Source: Nocardia seriolae NBRC 15557
GTDB lineage: Bacteria > Actinomycetota > Actinomycetes > Mycobacteriales > Mycobacteriaceae
Direction: 5' to 3'
DNA: 64,000 nt
NCBI RefSeq assembly: GCF_007990715.1
Contig: NZ_BJWY01000015.1
Location: 25,113 to 89,112 of the forward strand
Of this stretch, positions 1 to 7,886 are shown piece after piece; position 1 is the first letter of the stretch; the number at the start of each line of letters is the position of its first letter. The notes below the pieces were generated by a model that saw only the letters and a program-made list of their open reading frames with translations, was not told the origin of the DNA and did not search any database. The position numbers and the translations under genes were made by a program.

Positions 1-79
1 GCGTCGAGAACGGTCACCGTGTTCGTCTGCGCGTGCCACTCCGCCATCATCGCACTGACACAGGCTGATTGCTGCGCTA

Positions 80-250
80 AATTGCCCTCCGCTTCGCTCC
101 GGACGGGTTCGCGGCCCCGAAGTCTCGATTCTTCCCTCCCTCCGCTCCTCCGCTTCGCTCCCTCTGCTCCTCCGCTTCGCTCCCTCCGCTCCTCCGCTTC
201 GCTCCCCCGCTCCAGTCAGTCCAGAATCGAGACGGCCGCGAACCTTTGGG
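80..250 (+). repeat. Dispersed hairpin repeat, family A, copy 1 (with 22-bp internal tandem repeat)
   Basis: This copy fills most of the gene-poor left edge. An outer arm GGTTCGCGGCC (106-116) pairs with GGCCGCGAACC (234-244). Inside it, GTCTCGATTCT (122-132) pairs with AGAATCGAGAC (223-233). The loop holds three copies of a 22-bp unit around GCTTCGCTCC (starting near 152, 174 and 196), and another GCTTCGCTCC lies just outside the left arm. A second copy lies inverted near 56.9 kb. I see no coding sense in it. The rest of 1-286 shows no gene I can support. Confidence 0.85.
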
Positions 251-286
251 TAGCTGTCCAGTCGGGTTCGTGTTTAGGTGATCGGT

Positions 287-1048
287 ATGGAACGTCCCGA
301 GGTGCTCCTCGAGAACAGCGATGCCGTCTACGACTTCTATCGTGATCACCAGCAGAACCTGCTGAAGGCGCGGGCGGCGTACTGGCTACTGGGGCGTCGC
401 TACCGGCCGCGCGTGGACTACGCGCCCGAGGCGCGGGAACGGCTGCGGGAGTTCATCTCCCAGGGGCGGCCGCTGCTCATCTCGGTCAACCATCTCTCGC
501 AGCTGGATCCGTACACGGTCGCCGCCGCGGCCTGGGGCAGCGGGCTGCGGCCGGTCATCGGGCGCACCCGGGTGCTGGCCAAGGACGAGCTGTTCGTCGA
601 GCCCAAGCTGCGCGGCCGCATCGACATGATGGGCGGCATCCCGGTCTTCCGCGGCAAGGACCACGGGCTGCGGGCGGTGAACGCGGCCGGGCAGCGCATG
701 ATCGACATCTGCGCCGAGCGCATGGCGCGCGGGGACGGGGTGGCGGTGTTCCCGGAGGGCACCTGCAATGACGTGGACCCGACGCAGGTGCAGCAGGTCG
801 GAACCGGCATCGGGCACATCGCCTTCCGGGCCAAGAAGCTCGGGGCGGAACCGGTGCTGGTGAGTCTGGGATTGAGTTACGGGCCGCGGCCGGATCCCAG
901 GGTGGAGCCCTCCAAGGAGGAGGCGCACTCGGCCAGCTTCTATTTCGGTGTGCCGGTGGCGGAACTGCCGACCAAGCCCGCCGAGATCACGCGGGTGGTG
1001 CGCGACGAACTACAGGTCGCGCTGGATGGTGCGGTGAAGGCGTACTAG
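287..1048 (+). CDS. PlsC-family 1-acyl-sn-glycerol-3-phosphate acyltransferase
   Basis: A probable membrane-associated lysophospholipid acyltransferase that moves an acyl chain onto lysophosphatidate or a related acceptor. The protein is 253 residues, normal for the family. The acceptor-site motif NH-x4-D is at 68-74 (NHLSQLD) and the phosphate-binding FPEGT block is at 155-159. A GTG nine bases upstream (278) is in frame, but ATG 287 begins a more typical N-terminus, so I chose it; no clear ribosome binding site decides. The gene converges on the GNAT gene and the two overlap by four bases. The family is clear; the acceptor lipid cannot be read from the sequence. Confidence 0.85.
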   Translation: MERPEVLLENSDAVYDFYRDHQQNLLKARAAYWLLGRRYRPRVDYAPEARERLREFISQGRPLLISVNHLSQLDPYTVAAAAWGSGLRPVIGRTRVLAKDELFVEPKLRGRIDMMGGIPVFRGKDHGLRAVNAAGQRMIDICAERMARGDGVAVFPEGTCNDVDPTQVQQVGTGIGHIAFRAKKLGAEPVLVSLGLSYGPRPDPRVEPSKEEAHSASFYFGVPVAELPTKPAEITRVVRDELQVALDGAVKAY

Positions 1049-1368
1049 CTCTGGGGTAGGTTCAGGCGCTGTCTGGACCACTGCGGCACCAAAGCCAGGT
1101 AGTCGGGCCGGGATTCGACGAAGTGGTGCACCATCGGGCACAGCGGCAGGATGCCGTAGCCCTCGTCCCGGGTCTGATCCAGCGCGCCCTGGACCAGCTT
1201 GCGCCCGTAGCCCAGGCCCTCGAACTGCGGATATATCTCGGTGTGCACGAAGGCCCGCTCGTTCGCGGTGTCCTGGTAGGAGGTGACACCGGCGAGGTAT
1301 CCGTCGACGTACAACTCGAACCGATCCAGTGCGGCGTTCTTGCGGACCTCGATCGACTCACTCGACAT
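1045..1368 (-). CDS. Small GNAT-like N-acetyltransferase (YjdJ/Gcn5-related type)
   Basis: A 107-residue single-domain protein of the short Gcn5-related class. The core is the acetyl-CoA loop GLGYGRKLV, preceded by a strand with YLAGVTSY and followed by PLCPMVHHFVESRPDYL near the C-terminus, which is typical of the small YjdJ-like GNAT proteins. The open frame extends upstream, but that part is arginine-rich and runs back into the glycerate kinase promoter, so I start at MSSES. It ends tail to tail with the PlsC gene. The substrate is unknown; these short proteins are often annotated only as N-acetyltransferases. Confidence 0.75.
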   Translation of the reverse strand: MSSESIEVRKNAALDRFELYVDGYLAGVTSYQDTANERAFVHTEIYPQFEGLGYGRKLVQGALDQTRDEGYGILPLCPMVHHFVESRPDYLALVPQWSRQRLNLPQS

Positions 1369-1466
1369 AAGTGCGACGTTAGTGCGCCCGCCACGGCAAT
1401 TTGTCCGTTTGGCCGAAGGGTGACGCCGGGCGTGTCGCTTCCCACATCGATGATCAGAATGTATGG

Positions 1467-2582
1467 ATGACGAACCCACCGCCGCGCCGGGTTTTGCTGG
1501 CTCCGGACAAATTCAAGGGCTCCCTCACCGCCGCGCAGGTGGCCGCCGCACTGGCCGCGGGGATCACCCGGGCCGCCCCCGGGACCACGGTGCACCGAAC
1601 TCCGGTCGCCGACGGCGGGGACGGCACGGTCGACGCCTTCGTGGCGGCGGGCTGGGAGCGGGTGGAGATCGAGAGCTACGGGCCGACGCTCGCACCGGTG
1701 ACCACGTCCTACGCGGTGCGCGTGACGACGGCGGTGGTGGAGCTGGCGGCCGTCAGCGGAATCACGAAAATGCCTGGAGGGCAACCGGATCCACTGCATT
1801 CCAGCACCTATGGCGTGGGCGACGTGATCGGCGACGCGCTCGACCGGGGTGCGCGCAATATCGTGATCGGGCTCGGCGGCAGCGCGTCCACCGACGGCGG
1901 TGCGGGCATGTTGCAGGCCCTCGGACTGCGCATCCTCGACGCGGAGGGCAATGAATTGCCCTGCGGCGGAGCGGCACTCGCGCGCGCGGTGCGCGTGGAC
2001 CGGACCGATCTGCATCCGGGGCTGGCCGATGCCACGGTGGTCCTGGCCAGCGATGTGGACAATCCCCTGCTCGGTCCCAATGGCGCGGCCGCCGTCTACG
2101 GGCCGCAGAAGGGCGCCGATTCCGAGCAGCTCGCCACTCTCGAAGCGGCACTGAAGAATTGGGCCGCCGTGCTCGGACCCGAATGGGCCGACAAGCCGGG
2201 CGCGGGCGCGGCGGGCGGCACCGGATTCGGGGCGCTGGCGGCGCTGGGCGCGCGCATGCGCTCCGGCATCGAACTCGTCCTGGACCTGATCGACTTCCGG
2301 GCCCAACTGGCCGACGCCGACCTGGTGATCACCGGGGAGGGCTCGCTCGACGAGCAGAGCCTGTCGGGCAAGGCCCCGCTCGGGGTGCTGGACGCGGCGC
2401 GCGCGGCCGGGGTGCCGGTGATCGCGGTCGCGGGCCGCATCGCGCTCACCCCCGAGCAGGTGCGCGCGGCCGGATTCGCCGGTGCGTACGCGCTCTCCGA
2501 TCTGGAACCCGCCCCGGCCCGCAGCATGGCCGACGCCGCCGCGCTGCTGGAGCGGATCGGCGCGCGGATAGCCGAAAACTAG
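1467..2582 (+). CDS. glxK: Glycerate kinase (GlxK family)
   Basis: Phosphorylates glycerate to phosphoglycerate, linking glyoxylate or serine breakdown to glycolysis; cytosolic. The 371-residue protein has the family signature APDKFKGS (12-19) and DGGDGT (49-54), a glycine-rich GLGGSASTDGGAG loop in the middle, and VITGEGSLDEQS towards the C-terminus. The start is the ATG of MTNPPPRRVLL. CAGAAT lies six bases before it, a weak match to a leaderless -10 box, and there is no good ribosome binding site. It stands alone, divergent from the GNAT gene, so no pathway partner is visible nearby. Confidence 0.92.
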   Translation: MTNPPPRRVLLAPDKFKGSLTAAQVAAALAAGITRAAPGTTVHRTPVADGGDGTVDAFVAAGWERVEIESYGPTLAPVTTSYAVRVTTAVVELAAVSGITKMPGGQPDPLHSSTYGVGDVIGDALDRGARNIVIGLGGSASTDGGAGMLQALGLRILDAEGNELPCGGAALARAVRVDRTDLHPGLADATVVLASDVDNPLLGPNGAAAVYGPQKGADSEQLATLEAALKNWAAVLGPEWADKPGAGAAGGTGFGALAALGARMRSGIELVLDLIDFRAQLADADLVITGEGSLDEQSLSGKAPLGVLDAARAAGVPVIAVAGRIALTPEQVRAAGFAGAYALSDLEPAPARSMADAAALLERIGARIAEN

Positions 2583-2740
2583 CGGTCACGCGCTTATTCG
2601 TTTCCGATCCGACGGCAATCCGCGCCCACCAGGGTGGCCTTGCGCGATCACGGGACGCACCGCGTCCGGTGGACCTGTGGTCTTCAGGTACGCGGGGAGG
2701 CGTGCCCGGTCGCGGCGGCGACACGGATCGGAAGTGAGTA

Positions 2741-3231
2741 GTGAACGTGGGATCGATCAGGGGATTTCGAGGGGGCCTGCGCGGGGTGTCCCGCACCGTG
2801 GGGATGGCCGGAATCGTCGTGCTGGTGGCCGCGGGGTGCGGCTCCAAGGGCGCGGGGCACACCGCCCAGACCGGGGACACGCTCAAACTCGGTGCGTCGC
2901 TGTCCTTCTCGGGCGCGACCGTGCGGGAGGGTGTGCTCACCCGGGAGGGCTACGACCTGTGCATCGATCGGGTCAATGCCAAGGGCGGCGTGCAGGTCGG
3001 CGACAAGAAGCTGAAGCTCGACATCGACTACCAGGACGACACCTCCGTTCCCGACACCGCCGGTCAGATCGTGGACCGCTTCAATGATCGCGGTGTGAAA
3101 CTGCTGCTCGGTCCCTATGGCACCGCGCCCACCGGGGCGGCCATGCCGGTGGTGGAGCGCAACGGCCAGGTGATGGTGGACTCCGCGGGCGCGACCGCCG
3201 CGTACAGGACGCCTACCTGGGCATGGGCTGA
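2741..3231 (+). pseudogene. Branched-chain amino acid ABC transporter remnant: LivK-like N-terminus joined to a LivF-like C-terminus
   Basis: The frame begins with GTG after GGAAG and encodes a lipoprotein signal (VLVAAGC, Cys33) and the N-terminal lobe of a LivK/type 1 periplasmic binding protein (LGASLSFSGA, ending VMVDSAGATAAYR). Homology stops at about 3200; family members are about 400 residues, and here only about 153 remain. From 3202 a different frame reads VQDAYLGMG then TGA at 3229-3231, which matches the usual end of a LivF ATPase (…AYLG). The simplest reading is one deletion that removed the rest of the binding protein, both permeases and nearly all of the two ATPases. The first frame runs on as noise to 3454, into the HxlR gene. 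Confidence 0.75.
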
Positions 3232-3232
3232 G

Positions 3233-3622
3233 CTAGCTCGCGGGGGTGAGCGCGCGGCCGAGCACCCGGTCGCGATTGCGGTCGCCCCACTCCTCCAGCG
3301 GCCGCAGCGCCGCGCTCAGGTCCCAGCCCAGCTCGGTGAGCGAATACTCCACGCGCGGTGGGATTTCCGGGTAGATCTCGCGGTGCACGACGCCGCTGGC
3401 CTCCAGCTGCCGCAGGTTCTCGGCGAGCACCTTCTCGCTGACCCCGGTCAGTAGGCGGCGGATCTGCCCGAAGCGCTGCGGGCCCTCGGCCAGCACCCAC
3501 ATCAGGTGCATCTTCCATTTGCCGCCGACCACGTCGATGGCCACGGACATGCCGCACACCGCGTTGTTCATGGACCCAGTGTCCGTGGACACCGTGTTAT
3601 CCACATCACCGTCGGTATTCAT
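3233..3622 (-). CDS. HxlR-family winged-helix transcriptional regulator
   Basis: A 129-residue DNA-binding protein. The HxlR core is plain: C-GMSVAIDVVGGKWKMHLMWVL, then FGQIRRLLTGVSEKVLAENLRQLEASGVVHRE and the wing PPRVEYSLTELG. The conserved Cys before GMS is present, as in redox- or aldehyde-sensing members. The start is well supported: AGGAGGG lies seven bases upstream. It is divergent from the NAD(P)-binding enzyme at 3761, the usual arrangement in which the regulator controls its neighbour. The effector is unknown. Confidence 0.9.
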   Translation of the reverse strand: MNTDGDVDNTVSTDTGSMNNAVCGMSVAIDVVGGKWKMHLMWVLAEGPQRFGQIRRLLTGVSEKVLAENLRQLEASGVVHREIYPEIPPRVEYSLTELGWDLSAALRPLEEWGDRNRDRVLGRALTPAS

Positions 3623-3662
3623 CGTGCCCTCCTGACCGGATTTCGAACCTTCAGGTAAGCAA

Positions 3663-3680
3663 CCGCACTCGAACGTGCGG
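3663..3680. promoter_or_regulatory. Inverted repeat in the HxlR / oxidoreductase divergent promoter
   Basis: CCGCAC and GTGCGG flank a six-base spacer between the two divergent starts. This is a candidate operator for the HxlR regulator; six-base arms could arise by chance in such GC-rich DNA. Confidence 0.4.
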
Positions 3681-3760
3681 TCTTCCCGAGGCTACCGATC
3701 GCGGACACCATCGAGATCAGCGCGCTGCTCCCCAACCACCCGAAATCGAAGGGCAACATC

Positions 3761-4636
3761 ATGTCTGAACCGCGTCGATCCGTCACCGTCATCGGCCTGG
3801 GCCCGATGGGCCGCGCGATGGTCAAAGCGTTCCTGGCCGCCGGGGTCGAGGTCACGGTGTGGAACCGCAGCCCCGAGAAGGCCGATGCCATGGCCGAGTC
3901 GGGTGCGAAGCGGGCCGGGACCGTGGCCGAGGCCCTCGACGCCAACGAGGTGATCGTCGTGAGCCTCACCCACTACGCGGCCATGTACGACGTGCTCGAG
4001 CCGGTCGCGGATCGACTGCGCGGCAAGGTGATCGCGAACCTGTCCTCCGATTCTCCGGAGAACGCCCGCAAGGGCGCGGCCTCGGTGCGATCGTTCGGCG
4101 CGCGATTCCTTTCGGGCGGTTGCATGACCGTCTCCGACGATATCCTGCACCCCGCCTCGTACATCTTCTACAGTGGCCCACGCGAGGTCTTCGACGCGCA
4201 CGCCGAGCTGCTGCGCCCGCTCAGCCCGCAGGAGTACCTGGGCGCGGACGACGGTCTGTCCCAGGTCTACTACCAGGCCCTGCTCACCATCTTCCACTCG
4301 TGGATGCTGGCCCTGGACCAGGCTTTCGCGCTGATCGTCAACTCCGGCAACGAGATCGGTCATTTCCTGCCCTACGCGCTGCGCTCGCAGACCCCCTTCG
4401 CCGATTTCATGGCGAACTTCGCGGCCGCGGCCGAGGCGGGCGGCTGGGGCGACCTGGCCAACCTGCGCATGATGGACGCGGGTGCGCAGCATGTCATCGA
4501 GGCGAGCGAGGACGCGGGGGTCGATGCCTCGCTCGCGCACGCCGCGCAGGCCCTGTGGCGCAAGGCCATTGCCGCCTCCGAAACCGCAGGGGCCCCGGTA
4601 CCGGTCTTTCGGATACTGAAAGGCACTGCGGCCTAA
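3761..4636 (+). CDS. NAD(P)-binding 6-phosphogluconate dehydrogenase / imine reductase-like oxidoreductase
   Basis: A 291-residue beta-hydroxyacid-dehydrogenase-type protein. The N-terminal Rossmann domain starts with VTVIGLGPMGRAM (about 8-20) and VTVWNRSPEKA follows at the second strand. The C-terminal half is the all-helical domain with QALLTIFHSWMLALDQAFAL, closer to imine-reductase-like members than to classic 3-hydroxyisobutyrate dehydrogenase; the usual catalytic lysine segment is not obvious. GAAGGG lies about ten bases before the ATG. It is divergent from HxlR, which probably controls it. It overlaps the converging XRE gene by four bases. The substrate is unknown. Confidence 0.8.
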   Translation: MSEPRRSVTVIGLGPMGRAMVKAFLAAGVEVTVWNRSPEKADAMAESGAKRAGTVAEALDANEVIVVSLTHYAAMYDVLEPVADRLRGKVIANLSSDSPENARKGAASVRSFGARFLSGGCMTVSDDILHPASYIFYSGPREVFDAHAELLRPLSPQEYLGADDGLSQVYYQALLTIFHSWMLALDQAFALIVNSGNEIGHFLPYALRSQTPFADFMANFAAAAEAGGWGDLANLRMMDAGAQHVIEASEDAGVDASLAHAAQALWRKAIAASETAGAPVPVFRILKGTAA

Positions 4637-4869
4637 GCGGTTTCCGATCCGATGCGCGGGAACGGTGCGGTGGAGAAGATGGTCTCCACCGACACCTCGA
4701 AATACTGCGCGAGCCGCAGCGCCAGATGCAGGCTCGGGCTGTACTCCCCGCGCTCCAGGTACCCGACGGTCTGGTAGTGCACGCCCAGTGCCTCGGCCAG
4801 CTCCCGGCGCGAGATGCCGCGCTCGGCGCGGAGCATGGCGATCCGGTTGTAGATGAGCTCAGTAGGCAC
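4633..4869 (-). CDS. XRE-family HTH transcriptional regulator
   Basis: A 78-residue one-domain Cro/CI-type repressor: IAMLRAERGISRRELAEALGVHYQTVGYLERGEYSPSLHLALRLAQYFEVSVETIF, the standard five-helix HTH of the small YozG-like class found with drug exporters. I start at the GTG of VPTELIYN, because it overlaps the end of the permease gene by 11 bases, which fits translational coupling; a longer frame upstream is arginine-rich and unlikely. It is the third gene of the ABC exporter operon and probably controls that operon. Confidence 0.85.
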   Translation of the reverse strand: MPTELIYNRIAMLRAERGISRRELAEALGVHYQTVGYLERGEYSPSLHLALRLAQYFEVSVETIFSTAPFPRIGSETA

Positions 4870-5710
4870 GCTGCATGGCCCTCTCGCGCCGCGCCGCCAC
4901 CGAGGACCCGGATTCCCGCCGCGCCATGCGGCGCAACACGATCGGGGCCAGCACGAAGCCCAGCACCGCCCAGGCGCCCAGCACCGCAACGGTTTCCAGG
5001 TGCCGCCACGAGTGGGTCAGCTCCACCACGGCCGCGCTGTCGGGCAGCATGGCCGAGCGCATGCCCAGGCCCAGCCAGTAGATCGGAAAGACCTGCGCCA
5101 CCGCCTGCAACCAGCCGGGCAGGCCGGTGATCGGGTAGAAGATTCCGGAGATCGCCACCACACCCATGATGGGGAACGACACGAAGCCGATGCTGCGCGG
5201 GCTGTCGAAGACCGAGCCCACCACCGCGCCCAGCGGCAGGCAGGCCAGCAGGCCGAGCGCCAGCACGCCGATCAGGGTGGCCCACGCGCCGACGCTGTCC
5301 AGGCGCACCCCGCCGATGGCGATCAGCCCGAAGCCGAGGATCAGCGCCACCTGCACCAGGGTGGTTCCGGAGACCGCGACCACCTTGCCGATCAGATAGC
5401 CCAGCATGCCGTTGGGAGTCGCCTTGGCGCGCAACAGGGTGCCGTCCTCGCGGTCGATGGCCAGGCCCTGGGCCACCCCGAACATGCCGGTGAACGCCAC
5501 GATCATGCCGAGCACGCTGGGCAGCGCCAGCGCGCCGAGCCCGACCCCGGTGCCCTGGAAGTTGCCGTGCCGCATGAAGAACACCGCGACCACGGTGGCC
5601 ACCGGCCAGAAGAACTGCGAGAAGACGTCCATCCCATTGGTGAGGGTCTGGATCAGCTCGATGTGGCCGCGCCGGAAACCGGCCTTGACCGCGACGGTGG
5701 TCGGATTCAT
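4859..5710 (-). CDS. ABC-2 type exporter permease (DrrB-like)
   Basis: A 283-residue membrane subunit of a drug- or lipid-type ABC exporter. About six hydrophobic segments are visible, beginning with the pair around FFWPVATVVAVFFM and VLGMIVAFTGMFGVAQGLA. The loop after it, IDREDGTLLRAKATPNGM, is the typical ABC-2 coupling loop, and GIFYPITGLPGWLQAVAQVFPIYW is the C-terminal ABC-2 signature. The ATG overlaps the stop of the upstream ATPase as ATGA, so the two subunits are translationally coupled. The exported substrate is not evident. Confidence 0.9.
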   Translation of the reverse strand: MNPTTVAVKAGFRRGHIELIQTLTNGMDVFSQFFWPVATVVAVFFMRHGNFQGTGVGLGALALPSVLGMIVAFTGMFGVAQGLAIDREDGTLLRAKATPNGMLGYLIGKVVAVSGTTLVQVALILGFGLIAIGGVRLDSVGAWATLIGVLALGLLACLPLGAVVGSVFDSPRSIGFVSFPIMGVVAISGIFYPITGLPGWLQAVAQVFPIYWLGLGMRSAMLPDSAAVVELTHSWRHLETVAVLGAWAVLGFVLAPIVLRRMARRESGSSVAARRERAMQRAY

Positions 5711-6635
5711 CGGGCAACCTCCTCGAGACTGTGCAATTCGGTGTCCCCCGGCCGGATTCGAACCGCTGCACCAGGGTCATATAGGTGTCCTCGAGCGAGG
5801 CCCGCCGCACCTCGAGCTCGGCCACGGACTCGCCGAACTGCTGGAAGAGCTCGTAGACGAACTTGGTGGACTCGGTGGTGGTGTGCACGAAGCGCTGGCC
5901 GTCGCGGGTCCACTTCACCTCGGCCTCACCGGCGATGCGGCGGGAGAGCTGATCGGCGGAACCGTCGGCGATGATGCGCCCGCCCGCGAGGATCAGGATG
6001 CGGTCCGCCAGCTTCTCGGCCTCGTCCAGATCGTGGGTGGTGAGCAGGATGGTGGTGTGGTCGTCGTCGGCCAGGCGGTGCACCAGATCGTGGAATTCGC
6101 GGCGTGCCTGCGGATCGAAGCCCGCGGTCGGCTCGTCCAGGAACAGCAGTTCGGGACGGCCGACAATGCCGATGGCCACGTCCAGGCGCCGGCGCTGACC
6201 GCCGGACAGCGTCATCACCTTGGCGTCGGCGTGCTCGGTGAGCCCGACCGCGGCGATGAGTTCTTCGGTGTGCCAAGGCCGTTGGATGGTCGCGGTGGAG
6301 TACGGCGCGTAGAACATGCCCAGGTAGTCGAGCAGTTCGCGGACCCGCCACTTGCCGTGGTCGCGCCAGGATTGCAGCACCACGCCCAGCCGCGCCCGCC
6401 ACGCCTCGTCCCCGTGCGCGGGGTCGGCGCCCAGCACCTCGATCCGTCCGGCCGAGCGCATGCGGAAGCCCTCGAGGATCTCGATGGTGGTGGTCTTGCC
6501 CGCGCCGTTCGGGCCGAGCAGGGCGACCACCTCGCCGCGATGCGCCTGGAAGGTGACGTCCTTCAAGACATCGCGGGTGCCGTAGCGCATGCGCAAGTTC
6601 TCGACGTCCAGCACGACGCCTTCGTCCACCGACAT
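5707..6635 (-). CDS. ABC exporter ATP-binding subunit (DrrA-like), frameshifted near the C-terminus
   Basis: Energises the neighbouring permease. From MSVDEGVV (after GGAGGGG) the protein shows Walker A GPNGAGKTT, the signature LSGGQRRRLD and Walker B LLFLDEPTAG, plus TTHDLDEA. After LVQRFESG the reading frame is lost: the current frame has no stop and runs on for hundreds of codons through the permease in the wrong frame. One extra base in the C5 run at 5745-5749 (plus strand) would give GDTELHSLEEVAR and a stop at 5707 that overlaps the permease ATG. The span of 929 bases is one short of 310 codons. It is either a sequence error or a recent mutation of the last dozen or so residues. Confidence 0.85.
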
Positions 6636-6646
6636 GATTCCCCTCC

Positions 6647-6683
6647 GTAGTAGAAGACGGATCATATGTAGCATACCTACTAC
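6647..6683. promoter_or_regulatory. Inverted repeat upstream of the ABC exporter operon
   Basis: GTAGTAG (6647-6653) and CTACTAC (6677-6683) are perfect inverted arms 23 bases apart, just upstream of the ribosome binding site. The AT-rich stretch between them contains TATGCT- and CATATG-like sequence that could be the promoter. This is a likely operator for the XRE protein encoded in the operon. Confidence 0.5.
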
Positions 6684-6714
6684 ATTCTGACGGGTTCAAG
6701 CTATTGACCGAGGC

Positions 6715-6750
6715 ATGAAAAAGGGCCCGGCTCGAAATGAGCCGGGCCCT
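6715..6750 (-). terminator. Rho-independent terminator of aroQ
   Basis: A perfect 12-bp stem, AGGGCCCGGCTC (6722-6733) against GAGCCGGGCCCT (6739-6750), with a five-base loop. Read on the minus strand it is followed by a run of T, just past the aroQ stop codon. Confidence 0.85.
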
Positions 6751-6764
6751 GCTGGTCAGCGGTT

Positions 6765-7202
6765 TCAGCGCGTGCAGAGGAACTCGATCGCCGCCGCGTA
6801 GCCCTGGATCCCCATCCCCGCGATCACCGCGGTGGCGATGGGGGAGACGTAGGAGTGGTGCCGGAACTCCTCGCGGGCATGCACATTGCTGATGTGCACC
6901 TCGACGATCGGCACCTCGGGGATGACCAGCGCGTCCCTCAGCGCCACCGAGGTGTGGGTGAGCCCGCCCGGGTTGACGACGATGCCGGACTCCATGCCCC
7001 GCGCGGCGTGGATCCGGTCGATCAGCGCCCCTTCGTGATTGGACTGGAACGCCACGATCTCCCGATCGAACCGGGCCGCGGTCTTGCGGCACAGTTCGAC
7101 CACGTCGTCGAGGGTGTCCGCCCCGTACACCTCGGGCTGACGGGTGCCGAGCATGTTCAGGTTCGGGCCATTGAGCACCAGAATCGGACCGATCGCAGCC
7201 AT
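6765..7202 (-). CDS. aroQ: Type II 3-dehydroquinate dehydratase
   Basis: Converts 3-dehydroquinate to 3-dehydroshikimate, step three of the shikimate pathway (or its catabolic reverse); a cytosolic dodecamer in the family. The 145-residue length is typical. Family motifs in order: [20 protein letters not shown] with the active-site Tyr26, [29 protein letters not shown], and [12 protein letters not shown] with the catalytic His103. It is a single gene here, without other aro genes beside it, ended by its own terminator. The type II fold is clear from the motifs. Confidence 0.96.
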   Translation of the reverse strand: MAAIGPILVLNGPNLNMLGTRQPEVYGADTLDDVVELCRKTAARFDREIVAFQSNHEGALIDRIHAARGMESGIVVNPGGLTHTSVALRDALVIPEVPIVEVHISNVHAREEFRHHSYVSPIATAVIAGMGIQGYAAAIEFLCTR

Positions 7203-7242
7203 GGGCTCACTCTACGGCCACAGACCTCGCGGTCCCCTCTGG

Positions 7243-7839
7243 CTAGAGGCCTTGCGGTCCTTCCGAGCGCAGGTCGTCGACTTTGCGCATGGCCGAGCGC
7301 AATTCCTCGAGCCATTCCTCGGCGTGCTTGCCGGCCAGCTTGACCGTCCAGGCCAGCGCGTCGGAGCGGGAGCGGGCCACGCCGGAGTCGACCAGCGTGT
7401 CGAGCACCTTGCGTTCGGGCTGGCGCAGCCGGGTCATGACCGGAACGGCCAGGTGGGTGAACATGATTCGCTCGCCGTTGACCGTGACACCCCAGGCCAC
7501 ATTGCGGCCGTAGCGGCCCTGCGCCTCCTGGGCGATCTGCATGCGGGCGGGGCGGGTGGTCTCCCGGAAGCGGGCGATGACGCCCTCGCGGGTGGCCTGC
7601 GGAATCGTGGCCGGGGCGGCGTCGGCGGGCGCGTCTGCGGCGGGTTCGGCTGTCGGGAGGGGAAGTTCACCGACCACGACGATCTCGTCGCGATCGATCT
7701 CGAGGGTTGCGGGACCGGCGAACCAGTCGGCTGGCAATCGTCCAGCGAACCAGTCGGTGGCATCCGAGACGTCGGGCAGGTCGGCCTGTTGCCAGCCGCC
7801 GGTGCGCCCGAAACCGTGTCCGCGTTGTCCGTGTCTCAT
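7243..7839 (-). CDS. Conserved hypothetical protein with a ribbon-helix-helix-like C-terminus (putative autoregulator)
   Basis: A 198-residue protein from MRHGQRGHG. The N-terminal half is acidic and low in complexity (repeated DWFAG, then an Ala/Asp/Pro linker). The C-terminal third, KVLDTLVDSGVARSRSDALAWTVKLAGKHAEEWLEELRSAM, has the strand-helix-helix pattern of a CopG/Arc DNA-binding domain. A GTG fifteen bases upstream (7854) is an alternative start. A perfect 8-4-8 palindrome lies 28 bases upstream, as expected for an autoregulated RHH protein. No toxin partner is visible. Function is inferred only from the fold-like pattern and the operator. Confidence 0.65.
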   Translation of the reverse strand: MRHGQRGHGFGRTGGWQQADLPDVSDATDWFAGRLPADWFAGPATLEIDRDEIVVVGELPLPTAEPAADAPADAAPATIPQATREGVIARFRETTRPARMQIAQEAQGRYGRNVAWGVTVNGERIMFTHLAVPVMTRLRQPERKVLDTLVDSGVARSRSDALAWTVKLAGKHAEEWLEELRSAMRKVDDLRSEGPQGL

Positions 7840-7866
7840 GTTGGTCACTCTCACTTACGGCATGGA

Positions 7867-7886
7867 GTTGTAATACTGATTACAAC
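7867..7886. promoter_or_regulatory. Perfect palindromic operator
   Basis: GTTGTAAT and ATTACAAC flank a four-base centre (ACTG), an AT-rich perfect palindrome in GC-rich surroundings. It lies just upstream of the RHH-like gene on the minus strand. The following stretch to 8176 holds the divergent promoter region of the lipoprotein gene; I see no further gene in it. Confidence 0.7.

Noticed and set aside
1..50. A possible minus-strand start (MMAEWHAQTNTVTVL) running off the left edge.
   Set aside because: Only sixteen codons are visible and there is no ribosome binding site; it may be a real gene, but I cannot support it.
3675..3760. An in-frame extension upstream of the oxidoreductase (IADTIEISALLPNHPKSKGN).
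   Set aside because: No start codon with a ribosome binding site precedes it and it crosses the HxlR promoter; kept as promoter DNA.
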